Shown here: in pieces, positions 44,415 to 53,923 of the stretch
Position numbering within the stretch: position 1 is the stretch's first letter
Layout: each line of letters opens with the position of its first letter
Assembly (NCBI RefSeq): GCF_013374995.1
Contig: NZ_CP056030.1
Span: 372,001 to 436,000 of the forward strand
Length of the DNA stretch: 64,000 nucleotides
Origin: Pseudomonas eucalypticola
Lineage (GTDB): Bacteria; Pseudomonadota; Gammaproteobacteria; Pseudomonadales; Pseudomonadaceae
Direction: 5' to 3'
Translations under genes and position numbers: made by a program
Notes under the pieces: generated by a model
Databases searched by the model: none
The model's input: the letters and a program-made list of their open reading frames with translations, nothing else
What the model was told of the DNA's origin: nothing

Positions 44415-45869
44415 ATGAAACTAATCGTAAAAGTCTTCCCAGAGATCACCATCAAGAGCCGGCCGGTTCGCAAGAACTTCATCCGCCAGCTCGCCAAGAA
44501 CATCCGCGTCGTGCTCCGTGAACTGGACCCGAAGCTGGTGGTCGAGGGCGTGTGGGACAACCTCACGGTCGTCACCCGCGTCGAAGATGCGAAGATCCAG
44601 CGCGAAATGATCGAGCGCCTGCGCTGCGTGCCGGGTATCACCCATTTCCTTCAGGTGGACGAATACCCCCTGGGCGAAATGGATGACCTGGTCGAGCAGT
44701 GCCGCAAGCATTTCGGCGACCAGTTGCCAGGCAAGATGTTCGCCGTGCGCTGCAAGCGCGCCGGCAAGCACACCTTCACTTCCATGGACGTCGACCGCTA
44801 CGTGGGCAGCCAACTGCGCCGCCTGTGCGGTGCTGCCGGCATCGAGCTGAAGAACCCTGACGTCGAAGTGCGCCTGGAAATCCGCGACAAGCGCGTGTTC
44901 ATCATTCACAGCCAGCACCAGGGCATCGGCGGCTACCCTTTGGGTTCGCTGGAGCAGACCCTGGTACTGATGTCCGGTGGTTTCGACTCCACCGTGGCCG
45001 CCTACCAGATGATGCGCCGCGGCCTGATGACCCACTTCTGCTTCTTCAATCTGGGCGGCCGTGCACACGAGCTGGGCGTGATGGAAGTCGCGCATTTCCT
45101 GTGGAAGAAGTACGGCAGTTCCCAGCGCGTGCTGTTCATCAGCATCCCGTTCGAGGAAGTGGTGGGCGAGCTGTTGAGCAAGGTCGACAACAGCCACATG
45201 GGCGTGATTCTCAAGCGCATGATGCTGCGCGCTGCCAGCCGGATGGCCGATCGTCTGCAAATTGATGCCCTGGTGACCGGCGAAGCCATCTCGCAAGTGT
45301 CGAGCCAGACGCTTCCGAACCTGTCCGTCATCAGCGCGGCAACCGACAAGCTGCTGCTGCGTCCATTGCTTGCCAGCCATAAGCAGGACATCATTGACCA
45401 GGCCAACGAAATCGGCACCGCCGACTTCGCCAAGCACATGCCTGAATATTGCGGGGTGATTTCGGTCAACCCCACCACCAAGGCCAAGCCCCACCGCGTC
45501 GCCCATGAAGAACAGCAGTTCGACATGGCCGTGCTGGAGCGGGCCCTGGAACGCGCCAAGCTGGTCTCCATCGACAACGTGATCGATGAACTGGGCCAGG
45601 ATATCGAGATCGAGGAAGTCGGCCAGGCACTGGCTGGCCAGGTGATCATCGACATCCGTCATCCGGACGCCCAGGAAGACGAGCCCCTTGAACTCGAAGG
45701 CATCGAGGTCAAGGCACTGCCGTTCTATGCACTGAACAGCCGTTTCAAGGAACTGGACCCCACCCGTCAGTACCTGCTGTATTGCGACAAAGGCGTGATG
45801 AGTCGCCTGCATGCCCACCACTTGCTCAGTGAGGGACATGCCAATGTGCGCGTTTATCGACCGAGCTAA
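44415..45869 (+). CDS. thiI: tRNA 4-thiouridine / thiazole synthesis protein ThiI
   Basis: Encodes 484 residues. An NFLD and THUMP region ([20 protein letters not shown]) is followed by the adenylating PP-loop [19 protein letters not shown], and a C-terminal rhodanese domain ending [19 protein letters not shown], where the Cys carries the persulfide. ThiI transfers sulfur to U8 of tRNA and to ThiS. The full-length form with rhodanese domain is typical of gammaproteobacteria. It diverges from glnA across 332 bases. Confidence 0.97.
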   Translation: MKLIVKVFPEITIKSRPVRKNFIRQLAKNIRVVLRELDPKLVVEGVWDNLTVVTRVEDAKIQREMIERLRCVPGITHFLQVDEYPLGEMDDLVEQCRKHFGDQLPGKMFAVRCKRAGKHTFTSMDVDRYVGSQLRRLCGAAGIELKNPDVEVRLEIRDKRVFIIHSQHQGIGGYPLGSLEQTLVLMSGGFDSTVAAYQMMRRGLMTHFCFFNLGGRAHELGVMEVAHFLWKKYGSSQRVLFISIPFEEVVGELLSKVDNSHMGVILKRMMLRAASRMADRLQIDALVTGEAISQVSSQTLPNLSVISAATDKLLLRPLLASHKQDIIDQANEIGTADFAKHMPEYCGVISVNPTTKAKPHRVAHEEQQFDMAVLERALERAKLVSIDNVIDELGQDIEIEEVGQALAGQVIIDIRHPDAQEDEPLELEGIEVKALPFYALNSRFKELDPTRQYLLYCDKGVMSRLHAHHLLSEGHANVRVYRPS

Positions 45870-46008
45870 GCGCCCGGGGCTGTTTGCCTGTGGCCTGCGT
45901 CACCGGCCCCCCGACGCCAACGACAAGCTGTAACGGCATTGTCGGACTCTAAGTCAAATCGCTGTCACAACCTGTCAGCACACCGAATCCTCTGATCGAG
46001 ATACACAA

Positions 46009-47829
46009 GTGATCGAAAATCTACGTAACATCGCCATCATCGCTCACGTTGACCATGGTAAAACCACCCTGGTAGACAAACTGCTGCGTCAATCCGGCAC
46101 CCTGGAGCGCAACGAGCTCAACGACGAGCGCGTGATGGACTCCAACGACCAGGAGAAAGAGCGCGGTATTACCATTCTGGCGAAAAACACCGCCATCAAC
46201 TGGAATGGCTACCACATCAACATCGTCGACACCCCCGGCCACGCCGACTTCGGTGGTGAAGTAGAGCGCGTGATGTCGATGGTCGACTCCGTTCTGCTGC
46301 TGGTTGACGCTCAAGACGGCCCTATGCCGCAAACTCGCTTCGTGACCAAGAAGGCTTTCGAAGCCGGTCTGAAGCCGATCGTCGTCATCAACAAGGTTGA
46401 CCGTCCGGGCGCGCGTCCTGATTGGGTTCTGGACCAGATCTTCGATCTGTTCGACAACCTGGGTGCCACCGACGAACAGCTGGACTTCAAAGTCGTCTAC
46501 GCCTCGGCCATCAACGGCATCGCCGGCCTGGACCACACCGACATGGCCGAAGACATGACCCCGCTGTACCAGGCGGTGGTCGACCACGTTCCGCCTCCGG
46601 CCGTTGACCGTGACGGTTCGTTCCAGATGCAGATCTCGGCACTGGACTACAACAGCTTCCTGGGCGTCATCGGCGTTGGCCGTATCGCACGCGGTCGCGT
46701 CAAGCCCAACACCCCGGTTGTGGCGATCAGCGCCGACGGCAAGCGTCGCAACGGCCGTATCCTGAAGCTGATGGGCCACCACGGCCTGCACCGCATCGAC
46801 GTTGAAGAAGCAGCTGCCGGCGACATCGTCTGCATCAGCGGCTTCGACGAGCTGTTCATCTCCGACACCCTGTGCGACCCACTGAACGTCGAAGCGATGA
46901 AGCCGCTGACCGTTGACGAGCCAACCGTTTCCATGACCTTCCAGGTCAACGACTCGCCATTCTGCGGCAAGGAAGGCAAGTTCGTGACGTCCCGCAACAT
47001 CAAGGACCGTCTGGACAAAGAGCTGCTGTACAACGTTGCACTGCGCGTTGAAGAAGGCGACTCGGCTGACAAGTTCAAGGTTTCCGGCCGTGGTGAGCTG
47101 CACCTCTCGGTACTGATCGAAACCATGCGTCGCGAAGGCTTCGAGCTGGCCCTGGGCCGTCCGGAAGTGATCATCCGCGAAGTGGACGGCGTCAAGCAGG
47201 AGCCGTTCGAAAACGTCACCATCGACATCCCTGAAGATTCGCAGGGCAAGGTCATGGAAGAGATGGGCCTGCGTAAAGGCGACCTGACCAACATGGTGCC
47301 GGATGGCAAAGGCCGTGTTCGTCTGGAATACAACATCCCTGCTCGCGGTCTGATCGGTTTCCGTAACCAGTTCCTGACCCTGACCAACGGTGCTGGCATC
47401 CTGACCTCGATCTTCGACCGTTATGACGCCGTCAAGTCCGGCCACATGTCGGGCCGTCAGAACGGTGTTCTGGTTTCGGTTGAAACCGGCAAGGCGCTGA
47501 CCTACTCGCTGGAAACCCTGCAGGCTCGCGGCAAGCTGTTCGTCGAGCACGGCCAGGAGATCTACAACGGTCAGATCGTCGGCCAGAACAGCCGCGACAA
47601 CGACCTGGGCGTCAACCCTACCAAGGGCAAGAAGCTCGACAACATGCGTGCTTCGGGTAAAGACGAAACCATCGCCCTGGTTCCACCTGTTCGCTTCACC
47701 CTGGAACAGGCCCTGGAATACATCCAGGAAGACGAGCTGTGCGAAGTGACGCCGAAGTCCATCCGTCTTCGCAAGAAGATCCTGGACGAAAGCGAGCGTA
47801 CCCGCGCTGCCAAGAAAGCCAAGGCTTGA
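46009..47829 (+). CDS. typA: Ribosome-associated GTPase TypA/BipA
   Basis: Encodes 606 residues from GTG 46009 (reading [20 protein letters not shown]). G1 is [12 protein letters not shown], the G2 region [14 protein letters not shown]3 [12 protein letters not shown] and G4 [13 protein letters not shown]-like domains III and V and the TypA-specific C-terminal domain ([20 protein letters not shown], then [15 protein letters not shown]) follow. It assists 50S maturation and stress adaptation. The GTG start fits the aligned family start. It is monocistronic with a strong terminator. Confidence 0.98.
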   Translation: MIENLRNIAIIAHVDHGKTTLVDKLLRQSGTLERNELNDERVMDSNDQEKERGITILAKNTAINWNGYHINIVDTPGHADFGGEVERVMSMVDSVLLLVDAQDGPMPQTRFVTKKAFEAGLKPIVVINKVDRPGARPDWVLDQIFDLFDNLGATDEQLDFKVVYASAINGIAGLDHTDMAEDMTPLYQAVVDHVPPPAVDRDGSFQMQISALDYNSFLGVIGVGRIARGRVKPNTPVVAISADGKRRNGRILKLMGHHGLHRIDVEEAAAGDIVCISGFDELFISDTLCDPLNVEAMKPLTVDEPTVSMTFQVNDSPFCGKEGKFVTSRNIKDRLDKELLYNVALRVEEGDSADKFKVSGRGELHLSVLIETMRREGFELALGRPEVIIREVDGVKQEPFENVTIDIPEDSQGKVMEEMGLRKGDLTNMVPDGKGRVRLEYNIPARGLIGFRNQFLTLTNGAGILTSIFDRYDAVKSGHMSGRQNGVLVSVETGKALTYSLETLQARGKLFVEHGQEIYNGQIVGQNSRDNDLGVNPTKGKKLDNMRASGKDETIALVPPVRFTLEQALEYIQEDELCEVTPKSIRLRKKILDESERTRAAKKAKA

Positions 47830-47849
47830 TCCAACTGCCTTAGCTGAAT

Positions 47850-47889
47850 GAAAAACGCCCCCGGTCGAAAGGCCGGGGGCGTTTTTTTA
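47850..47889. terminator. Bidirectional terminator between typA and ykgJ-like gene
   Basis: AAAAACGCCCCCGG-TCGAAAGG-CCGGGGGCGTTTTTTT forms a 10-bp GC stem with A- and T-runs, serving both convergent genes. Confidence 0.95.
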
Positions 47890-47896
47890 TGCCTGG

Positions 47897-48301
47897 TCAG
47901 AAGGTCGCAGGCTTTGGCTTGTAGGCGCAGTAGCCTGGGCGCGGCCCTATGCGCGGGTGGTCGCGGCAGGTGTCCGGGCGCTTGTCGTAGATGGTGCACA
48001 TGCGGCTCTTGCGGTCCAGGTACAGGCAGTCATTGTTGCTCATGCGCTGCAGGGTGAAGATGCCCGACTTCTGGTTGAAGCGCTCGACGATGCCGTCCTT
48101 CTGCAACCGCTTGGCGATGTTCTTCGGTGGGTCGCCCAGTTCGAACTCGTCGACCACGCCAATGCGCACCAGGTCCTTGATCTTCACTTCCACGGGCAGG
48201 GTGCAGCAGGACGAAATACAGGCGCCGCACATGGGCTGGGTGAATTTCTGCCAGGTTTCGAGGCGGTCAATCTCGGCAGCGGCTATCAGGGTGCTTTTCA
48301 T
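47897..48301 (-). CDS. YkgJ-family cysteine cluster protein
   Basis: Encodes 134 residues. Cys residues are arranged as in zinc/iron-chelating CxxCxxCC proteins: MCGACISSCCTLPVEVKIKD, NNDCLYLDRKSRMCTIYDKR and PDTCRDHPRIGPRPGYC. The CxxxCC and RxxxC(T/R)I-D-RP.xCR pattern defines the family. Function is unknown; a metal-bound regulator or maturation role is usually proposed. The start at ATG 48301 lies far from glgP, which reads divergently. Confidence 0.88.
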   Translation of the reverse strand: MKSTLIAAAEIDRLETWQKFTQPMCGACISSCCTLPVEVKIKDLVRIGVVDEFELGDPPKNIAKRLQKDGIVERFNQKSGIFTLQRMSNNDCLYLDRKSRMCTIYDKRPDTCRDHPRIGPRPGYCAYKPKPATF

Positions 48302-48501
48302 CGGGTTCGGGTTTCGGCGTAATCGGGCGCGCGATCATACCGGGACTGGTGAAATTGTGAACAACCATTTGCCGGTTAAATTTTAACCTGTTTCACCGTT
48401 CTTACAGAAAACCGCGAACCTGCCCTGCCAGCTTGTGTCGAACCGTCTAGGCTCAGACAACCCCCTCCTAAAAATCCGTCAACTTCCCCGAGGACGCATC
48501 A

Positions 48502-50952
48502 ATGTCTCAGGAACCGCTTGTCCGTGACGCAGAGGTGGCGGAATTTCGCGCCGCTGTACTCGCCAAACTCACATACGCGGTGGGCAAAGACCCCGATCAT
48601 GCCTTTGATCATGACTGGTTCGAAGCCATCGCCCTGGCGGCCCGCGACCATATGGTCGAGCACTGGATGGACCACACCCGGCAGATCTACCGCAAGGCGC
48701 AGAAGCGGGTGTATTACCTGTCCCTGGAATTCCTGATCGGCCGGCTGTTGTATGACAGCCTGAGCAACCTGGGTCTGCTGGACATTGCCCGCGAAGCCCT
48801 GACCGACCTGGGGGTGGACCTGGAGCGCATCCGCCTGCTGGAGCCTGACGCAGCATTGGGCAATGGCGGCCTGGGCCGTTTGGCGGCGTGCTTCATGGAA
48901 AGCATGTCGACCTTGGGCGTGGCCGCCCACGGCTACGGCATTCGCTATGAACACGGCCTGTTCCGCCAGGCCATCGTCGACGGCTGGCAGCAGGAACAGA
49001 CCGAGAACTGGCTGGACTTCGGCAACCCCTGGGAGTTCGAGCGCCCCGAGGTGATCTACCCCATCAGCTTCGGCGGCCACGTGGAAACCGTGCAGGACGC
49101 CGGGGGCCAGCAGAAGCAAGTGTGGTGGCCGGCCGAGACCGTGCGTGCGGTGGCCTATGACACCCCTGTGGTGGGCTGGCGCGGGTCCAGCGTGAATACC
49201 TTGCGCCTGTGGCGTGCCCGGGCGCTGGAAGAACTGCACCTTGAGCGTTTCAATGCCGGTGACCACTTGGGCGCCGTGGCCGAAGTGGCCCGCGCCGAAA
49301 GCATTTCCCGGGTCTTGTACCCGGCCGACAGCACCGAAGCCGGGCAGGAATTGCGCCTGCGCCAGGAATACTTCTTCGTCTCGGCCTCGTTGCAGGACCT
49401 GCTGCGCCGCCACCAGAACATTCACCCCTCGCTGCTCAACCTGGCCGACGGCGCCGCCATCCAGCTCAACGACACACACCCCTCCATCGCCGTCGCCGAG
49501 CTGATGCGTTTGCTGGTGGACACCCACGCCATTCCTTGGGACACCGCCTGGGACATCACCGTCAACACCCTTGCCTACACCAACCACACCCTGCTGCCCG
49601 AGGCCCTTGAAACCTGGCCGGTGGGCTTGATGGAGCGCATGCTGCCGCGGCACATGCAGATCATCTATCTGATCAACGCCTACCATATCGATTCGCTGCG
49701 AGCCAAAGGCATTCACGATTTCGACGTGCTGCGCGCGGTGTCGCTGATCGAGGAAGACAACGGCCGACGGGTGCGCATGGGCAACCTGGCGTTCCTCGGC
49801 TCGCACAGCGTCAATGGCGTGTCGGGGCTGCACACCAAGTTGATGCGCAGCACCGTGTTCTCCGAGATGCACAAGCTGTATCCCGACCGCATCAACAACA
49901 AAACCAACGGCATTACCTTCCGCCGCTGGCTGTTCCAGTCCAACGGTGAGCTGACCTCGATGCTGGTGGATGCCCTGGGCGAGGATGTGCTCGACCATCC
50001 TGAGCAACGCCTGGTGGACCTGGAACCCTTCGCCGACAAGCCGGATTTCCGCAAACGTTTCGCCGCCCAGCGCCTGAGCAGCAAGAAGGCCCTGGCACGC
50101 ATCATCCAGGAGCGCCTGGGGGTCGTGGTGAACCCCGAGGCGATGTTCGACGTGCAGGTCAAGCGTATCCACGAGTACAAGCGCCAGTTGCTCAACTTGC
50201 TGCATACCGTGGCGCTGTACCAGGCCATTCGCGCCGAGCCTGGCACCAACTGGGTGCCGCGGGTGAAGATCTTCGCCGGCAAGGCCGCAGCCAGTTATCA
50301 CCAAGCCAAGCTGATCATCAAGCTGGCCAACGACATCGCCCGCACGGTGAACAATGACCCTACCGTGCGGGGGTTGCTCAAGGTGGTGTTCCTGCCCAAC
50401 TACAACGTCAGCCTGGCTGAAAGCATCATTCCGGCAGCGGACCTGTCCGAGCAGATTTCCACGGCCGGCTACGAGGCTTCGGGCACCAGCAACATGAAAT
50501 TCGGCCTCAACGGTGCGTTGACCATTGGCACCATGGACGGCGCCAACGTCGAGATGTGCGAGCGGGTAGGGGCCGAGCACATGTTCATCTTCGGCCTGAC
50601 GTCCCAGCAGGTCGAGGCCCGCAAGCGCAGTGGCGAATTCAACGCCGGGGGGGACATCGCCGCGTCGCACCGCCTCAACGACGTATTGCAGGCGATTCGT
50701 GGCGGGGTGTTCTCCCCGGATGACGCCTCGCGCTATGCCGGGTTGATCGATGGCCTGATCGCCTACGACCGCTTCCTGGTGTGCGCCGACTTCGATGCTT
50801 ACTGGGACGCCCAGAAACGCGTGGAAGACCTCTGGCACGACCCGGCTCAGTGGTGGCGTTCAGCGGTGCTGAACACTGCACGCATGGGTTGGTTCTCGTC
50901 TGACCGCACCATCCGCGAATACGCCGAGGATATCTGGAAGGCGCTGGACTGA
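48502..50952 (+). CDS. glgP: Glycogen/alpha-glucan phosphorylase (GlgP)
   Basis: Encodes 816 residues. It releases glucose-1-phosphate from alpha-1,4-glucans using pyridoxal phosphate. Family signatures are EPDAALGNGGLGRLAACFME, HGYGIRYEHGLFRQAIVDGW, PTVRGLLKVVFLPNYNVSLA and the PLP-lysine region EASGTSNMKFGLNGALTIGT then MDGANVE. The length is normal. It is separate from the other glycogen genes in this window. A ribosome site GAGGA lies nine bases ahead. A REP pair follows its stop. Confidence 0.97.
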   Translation: MSQEPLVRDAEVAEFRAAVLAKLTYAVGKDPDHAFDHDWFEAIALAARDHMVEHWMDHTRQIYRKAQKRVYYLSLEFLIGRLLYDSLSNLGLLDIAREALTDLGVDLERIRLLEPDAALGNGGLGRLAACFMESMSTLGVAAHGYGIRYEHGLFRQAIVDGWQQEQTENWLDFGNPWEFERPEVIYPISFGGHVETVQDAGGQQKQVWWPAETVRAVAYDTPVVGWRGSSVNTLRLWRARALEELHLERFNAGDHLGAVAEVARAESISRVLYPADSTEAGQELRLRQEYFFVSASLQDLLRRHQNIHPSLLNLADGAAIQLNDTHPSIAVAELMRLLVDTHAIPWDTAWDITVNTLAYTNHTLLPEALETWPVGLMERMLPRHMQIIYLINAYHIDSLRAKGIHDFDVLRAVSLIEEDNGRRVRMGNLAFLGSHSVNGVSGLHTKLMRSTVFSEMHKLYPDRINNKTNGITFRRWLFQSNGELTSMLVDALGEDVLDHPEQRLVDLEPFADKPDFRKRFAAQRLSSKKALARIIQERLGVVVNPEAMFDVQVKRIHEYKRQLLNLLHTVALYQAIRAEPGTNWVPRVKIFAGKAAASYHQAKLIIKLANDIARTVNNDPTVRGLLKVVFLPNYNVSLAESIIPAADLSEQISTAGYEASGTSNMKFGLNGALTIGTMDGANVEMCERVGAEHMFIFGLTSQQVEARKRSGEFNAGGDIAASHRLNDVLQAIRGGVFSPDDASRYAGLIDGLIAYDRFLVCADFDAYWDAQKRVEDLWHDPAQWWRSAVLNTARMGWFSSDRTIREYAEDIWKALD

Positions 50953-50961
50953 CGCTGCTTC

Positions 50962-51057
50962 CCCTGTGGGGCCGGGCGAAGCTCGGGAAAGGTACGACGC
51001 GGAATATCAGGTCAACCGCGTCGGTCTTTTCCCGAGCTTCGCCCGGTCCCACAGGGT
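50962..51057. repeat. Inverted pair of REP elements
   Basis: CCCTGTGGGGCCGGGCGAAG then CTCGGGAA (50962-50990) and its inverse TTCCCGAGCTTCGCCCGGTC then CCACAGGG (51029-51057) face each other with 38 bases between. Only one base differs in the core. Such paired palindromes can form a long hairpin at the end of the glgP transcript. Single copies occur at 694-722 and 62323-62351. Confidence 0.9.
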
Positions 51058-51177
51058 GAAGACCGGCTGGTTGTTTGGCCTGATTACCCCCTGTAGGAAT
51101 AAGCCTCAGCTTTTACGACCCCACTCGATATACTGTCTCCCTGCCATGGAACTGGAACACGGTTAGGGAAATCGATC

Positions 51178-53922
51178 ATGCAATGGGTACTTTTGCTCCT
51201 GGGCCTTGCGCTGGGCGGGGCTTTCGATGAGTCCATCGAAGGCGCGCTGGTGGGTGGCCTCCTGGGTTGGTGCCTGGGGCAGGCATTGCGCCTGGGTAGC
51301 CTGGCGCGCCGCAGCGACCAGCAGGCACTGGAGCTTGAGCAGGCCCGGCAGGCCCTGACGGCGGTGCAGGCACGCCTGGATGCGCTCGAAGGCGCGGTGG
51401 CCACGCCACAGCCCCTGCCAGAGGCCACCGCCCCTGAATCCGCGTTGCAATGGGACCTGGTTGCCGAGCCCGTGCCTGCCGAGGCGCCGGCATTCGCCAC
51501 AGCCGATACCGTGGCCGCCGAGCCTGCGCGCCCGCAGGAGCCCGATATCTTCAGCACGGTCTTCGGCGCGGCCCGCGACTGGCTGCTGGGCGGCAATACC
51601 GTGCTGCGCGTGGGCCTGGTACTGCTGTTCCTGGGGTTGGCCTTTCTGTTGCGTTATGCCACTGAGAACGTCGCGGTACCCATTGAACTGCGCTACGCCG
51701 GCGTCGCGACCAGCGCACTGGCGCTGCTGGGCCTGGGCTGGTGGCTGCGGTTCAAGCGGCGTGGTTACGGCCTGCTGCTGCAAGGGGCTGGCGTGGCGGT
51801 GCTGTACCTGACCATCTTTGCCGCCATGCGCGTGCACTCTTTGATAGACCCGGGGCCTGCCATGGGCCTACTGGTGGCCGTGACGCTTTGCTCGGCGATC
51901 CTGGCGGTATTGCAGGACGCCCTGGGCCTGGCCTGCGCGGCGGCCCTGGGTGGCTTCGCCGCACCCATTCTGGCGTCGACAGGGGCCGGCAGCCATGTGG
52001 CCTTGTTCAGCTACTTCGCTCTGCTCAACGCCGGTATCCTGGCCATTGCCTGGTTCAAGGCCTGGCGCCTGTTGAACCTGATCGGCTTCGTGGGCACCTT
52101 CGGCATTGGCTTTGCGTGGGGCACGCGCGCCTATACCCCCGATCTGTTCTGGAGCACCGAGCCGTTCCTGGTTCTGTTCTTCCTGATGTACCTGGCCATC
52201 GGCCTGTTGTTCGCCCGCCGTACCCTGCTGGACAGCCCGGCGCCGCCCGCTGACGCCGACCGGGCGACACTGGTGCGATGGGCGGCACGCCAGGGTGACT
52301 ATGTGCACGGCAGCATCCTGTTCGGGCCGCCGTTGGTGGGGTTCGGCTTGCAGTGGGCGCTGGTTCGTCATCTTGAATTCGGTGCCGCTTTCAGTGCACT
52401 GAGCCTTGGCGCCATCTACATGGTCCTGGCCTGGCTGTTGGCCCGCCGGGCGCCACCGCGGGCGACATTGCTCACCGAAACCTGCCTGGCCCTGGGAGTG
52501 ATCTTCACCAGCCTGGCGATTCCCCTGGGCCTGGATGCCCAGTGGACCACGGCTGCCTGGGCGGTGGAAGGGGCAGGGCTATATTGGCTGGGCTTGCGCC
52601 AGCAGCGTCGCCTGGCGTGCTGGTTCGCGCTGCTGTTGCAGGCGGAGGCAGGCTATTTCTGTTTGCAAGGCTTCGGACACGCTTTCTCCTATACCCCCAC
52701 TGGCGAACTGGGGTTCAGTGCCGCGTTGATCGGTATCGCCGGGCTGGTCTGTGCCTGGCGCCAGCACGCAGAGCGCCAGGTCAGCCTCCTGGCCACAGGG
52801 TTGCTGGTCTGGGGCGGTATCTGGTGGGTGCTGGCGTGCCTGGCAGGCGTGCCGCTGCTGGTGCGCTGGGCATGGGAAATGGCCGCGTTGCTGGTGGCCT
52901 TCAGCGCCAGTACCGCACTGGCCAGCTTCCTGGCCGCGCGCCTGCGCTGGCCAGGCTTGGCGCACTTGGCGATGGCCCTGGCACCCTTGGCGACGCTGGT
53001 GTTGCTGGGCAACTGGCATGCGGGCTTCAACCCGGCACGTGACTTGGGCTGGCTGGCGTGGCCGGTGTTTTTCGTCGTGCACTTCTGGGCCTTGCGCCGC
53101 CTGGCGCCATGGCTGGGGGCGCGAGTGCTGACGGCCAGCCATGTGCTGGGTGCCTGGCTGCTGGTCTCGCTTCTGGCCATGCAGCTGAGCCATGGCCTGG
53201 GGCAGTTGTCGGGTTACTACAACGCTTGGCGCTGGCTGGGCTGGGCGGTGTTCCCGGCGCTGTACCTGCTGGTGGTCGCCAGTCCACGGCAGTGGCCGTG
53301 GCCGCTGGGTCCTCACGAGCAGGCGTACCGTTGGTGGGCCGGTTGGCCATTGGCACTGGTGATGGTCGCGTGGGTATGGCTGGCGAACGTCTTCAGCGAT
53401 GGTTCTGCCGAGCCATTGCCCTACCTGCCAGTCGCCAACCCGCTGGAGTTGGGCCTGTTGCTGGTGCTCTATGCGGTGTTCGTCTGGGCCCGCAGCGTGG
53501 ACGGGCCCATTCAGCGCCTGCGTGTGCGTGGTCCGGTGGGCTGGATACTCGGGGGCACGCTGTTTGCTGTGCTCACGGCCATGGTCATGCGCACTGCCCA
53601 CCATTACGCTGGTGTGCCGTATCAGCTCGACACGCTGCTGGGCTCCATGCTGGTGCAGGCCAGCCTGTCGATTGTCTGGACCCTGGTGGCCCTGGGGTTG
53701 ATGATTGGCGGCCACCTGCGCGCACGCCGCTATATCTGGCTGGTGGGGGCGGCCCTGATCGGGCTGGTGGTGGCAAAACTGTTTTTCGTCGAACTGAGCA
53801 ACCATGGGGGGCTGGCTCGGATCGTTTCGTTCATTGGGGTGGGCGTGCTGTTGCTGGTGGTGGGTTATTTCGCCCCGCTGCCGCCACGGCGTATCGAAGG
53901 GGCGGCAGGGGGCAATACCTGA
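51178..53922 (+). CDS. DUF2339 multi-pass membrane protein
   Basis: Encodes 914 residues. An N-terminal helix (LLLLGLALGGAFDESIEGAL) is followed by a coiled region (SDQQALELEQARQALTAVQA), then more than twenty hydrophobic helices, for example VGLVLLFLGLAFLLRYATEN. The RAAREWLLGGNTVLRVGLVL-type start of the helical bundle is seen here as ARDWLLGGNTVLRVGLVLL, the DUF2339 signature. Function is unknown. It is co-transcribed with the DUF3999 protein that begins right after it. Both may form one envelope complex. Confidence 0.88.
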   Translation: MQWVLLLLGLALGGAFDESIEGALVGGLLGWCLGQALRLGSLARRSDQQALELEQARQALTAVQARLDALEGAVATPQPLPEATAPESALQWDLVAEPVPAEAPAFATADTVAAEPARPQEPDIFSTVFGAARDWLLGGNTVLRVGLVLLFLGLAFLLRYATENVAVPIELRYAGVATSALALLGLGWWLRFKRRGYGLLLQGAGVAVLYLTIFAAMRVHSLIDPGPAMGLLVAVTLCSAILAVLQDALGLACAAALGGFAAPILASTGAGSHVALFSYFALLNAGILAIAWFKAWRLLNLIGFVGTFGIGFAWGTRAYTPDLFWSTEPFLVLFFLMYLAIGLLFARRTLLDSPAPPADADRATLVRWAARQGDYVHGSILFGPPLVGFGLQWALVRHLEFGAAFSALSLGAIYMVLAWLLARRAPPRATLLTETCLALGVIFTSLAIPLGLDAQWTTAAWAVEGAGLYWLGLRQQRRLACWFALLLQAEAGYFCLQGFGHAFSYTPTGELGFSAALIGIAGLVCAWRQHAERQVSLLATGLLVWGGIWWVLACLAGVPLLVRWAWEMAALLVAFSASTALASFLAARLRWPGLAHLAMALAPLATLVLLGNWHAGFNPARDLGWLAWPVFFVVHFWALRRLAPWLGARVLTASHVLGAWLLVSLLAMQLSHGLGQLSGYYNAWRWLGWAVFPALYLLVVASPRQWPWPLGPHEQAYRWWAGWPLALVMVAWVWLANVFSDGSAEPLPYLPVANPLELGLLLVLYAVFVWARSVDGPIQRLRVRGPVGWILGGTLFAVLTAMVMRTAHHYAGVPYQLDTLLGSMLVQASLSIVWTLVALGLMIGGHLRARRYIWLVGAALIGLVVAKLFFVELSNHGGLARIVSFIGVGVLLLVVGYFAPLPPRRIEGAAGGNT

Positions 53923-53923
53923 C

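Noticed and set aside
46021..47550. Minus-strand frame of 509 codons
   Set aside because: Antisense shadow of typA.
48499..50838. Minus-strand frame of 779 codons
   Set aside because: Antisense shadow of glgP, with His/Gln/Val/Gly-rich composition and no motif.
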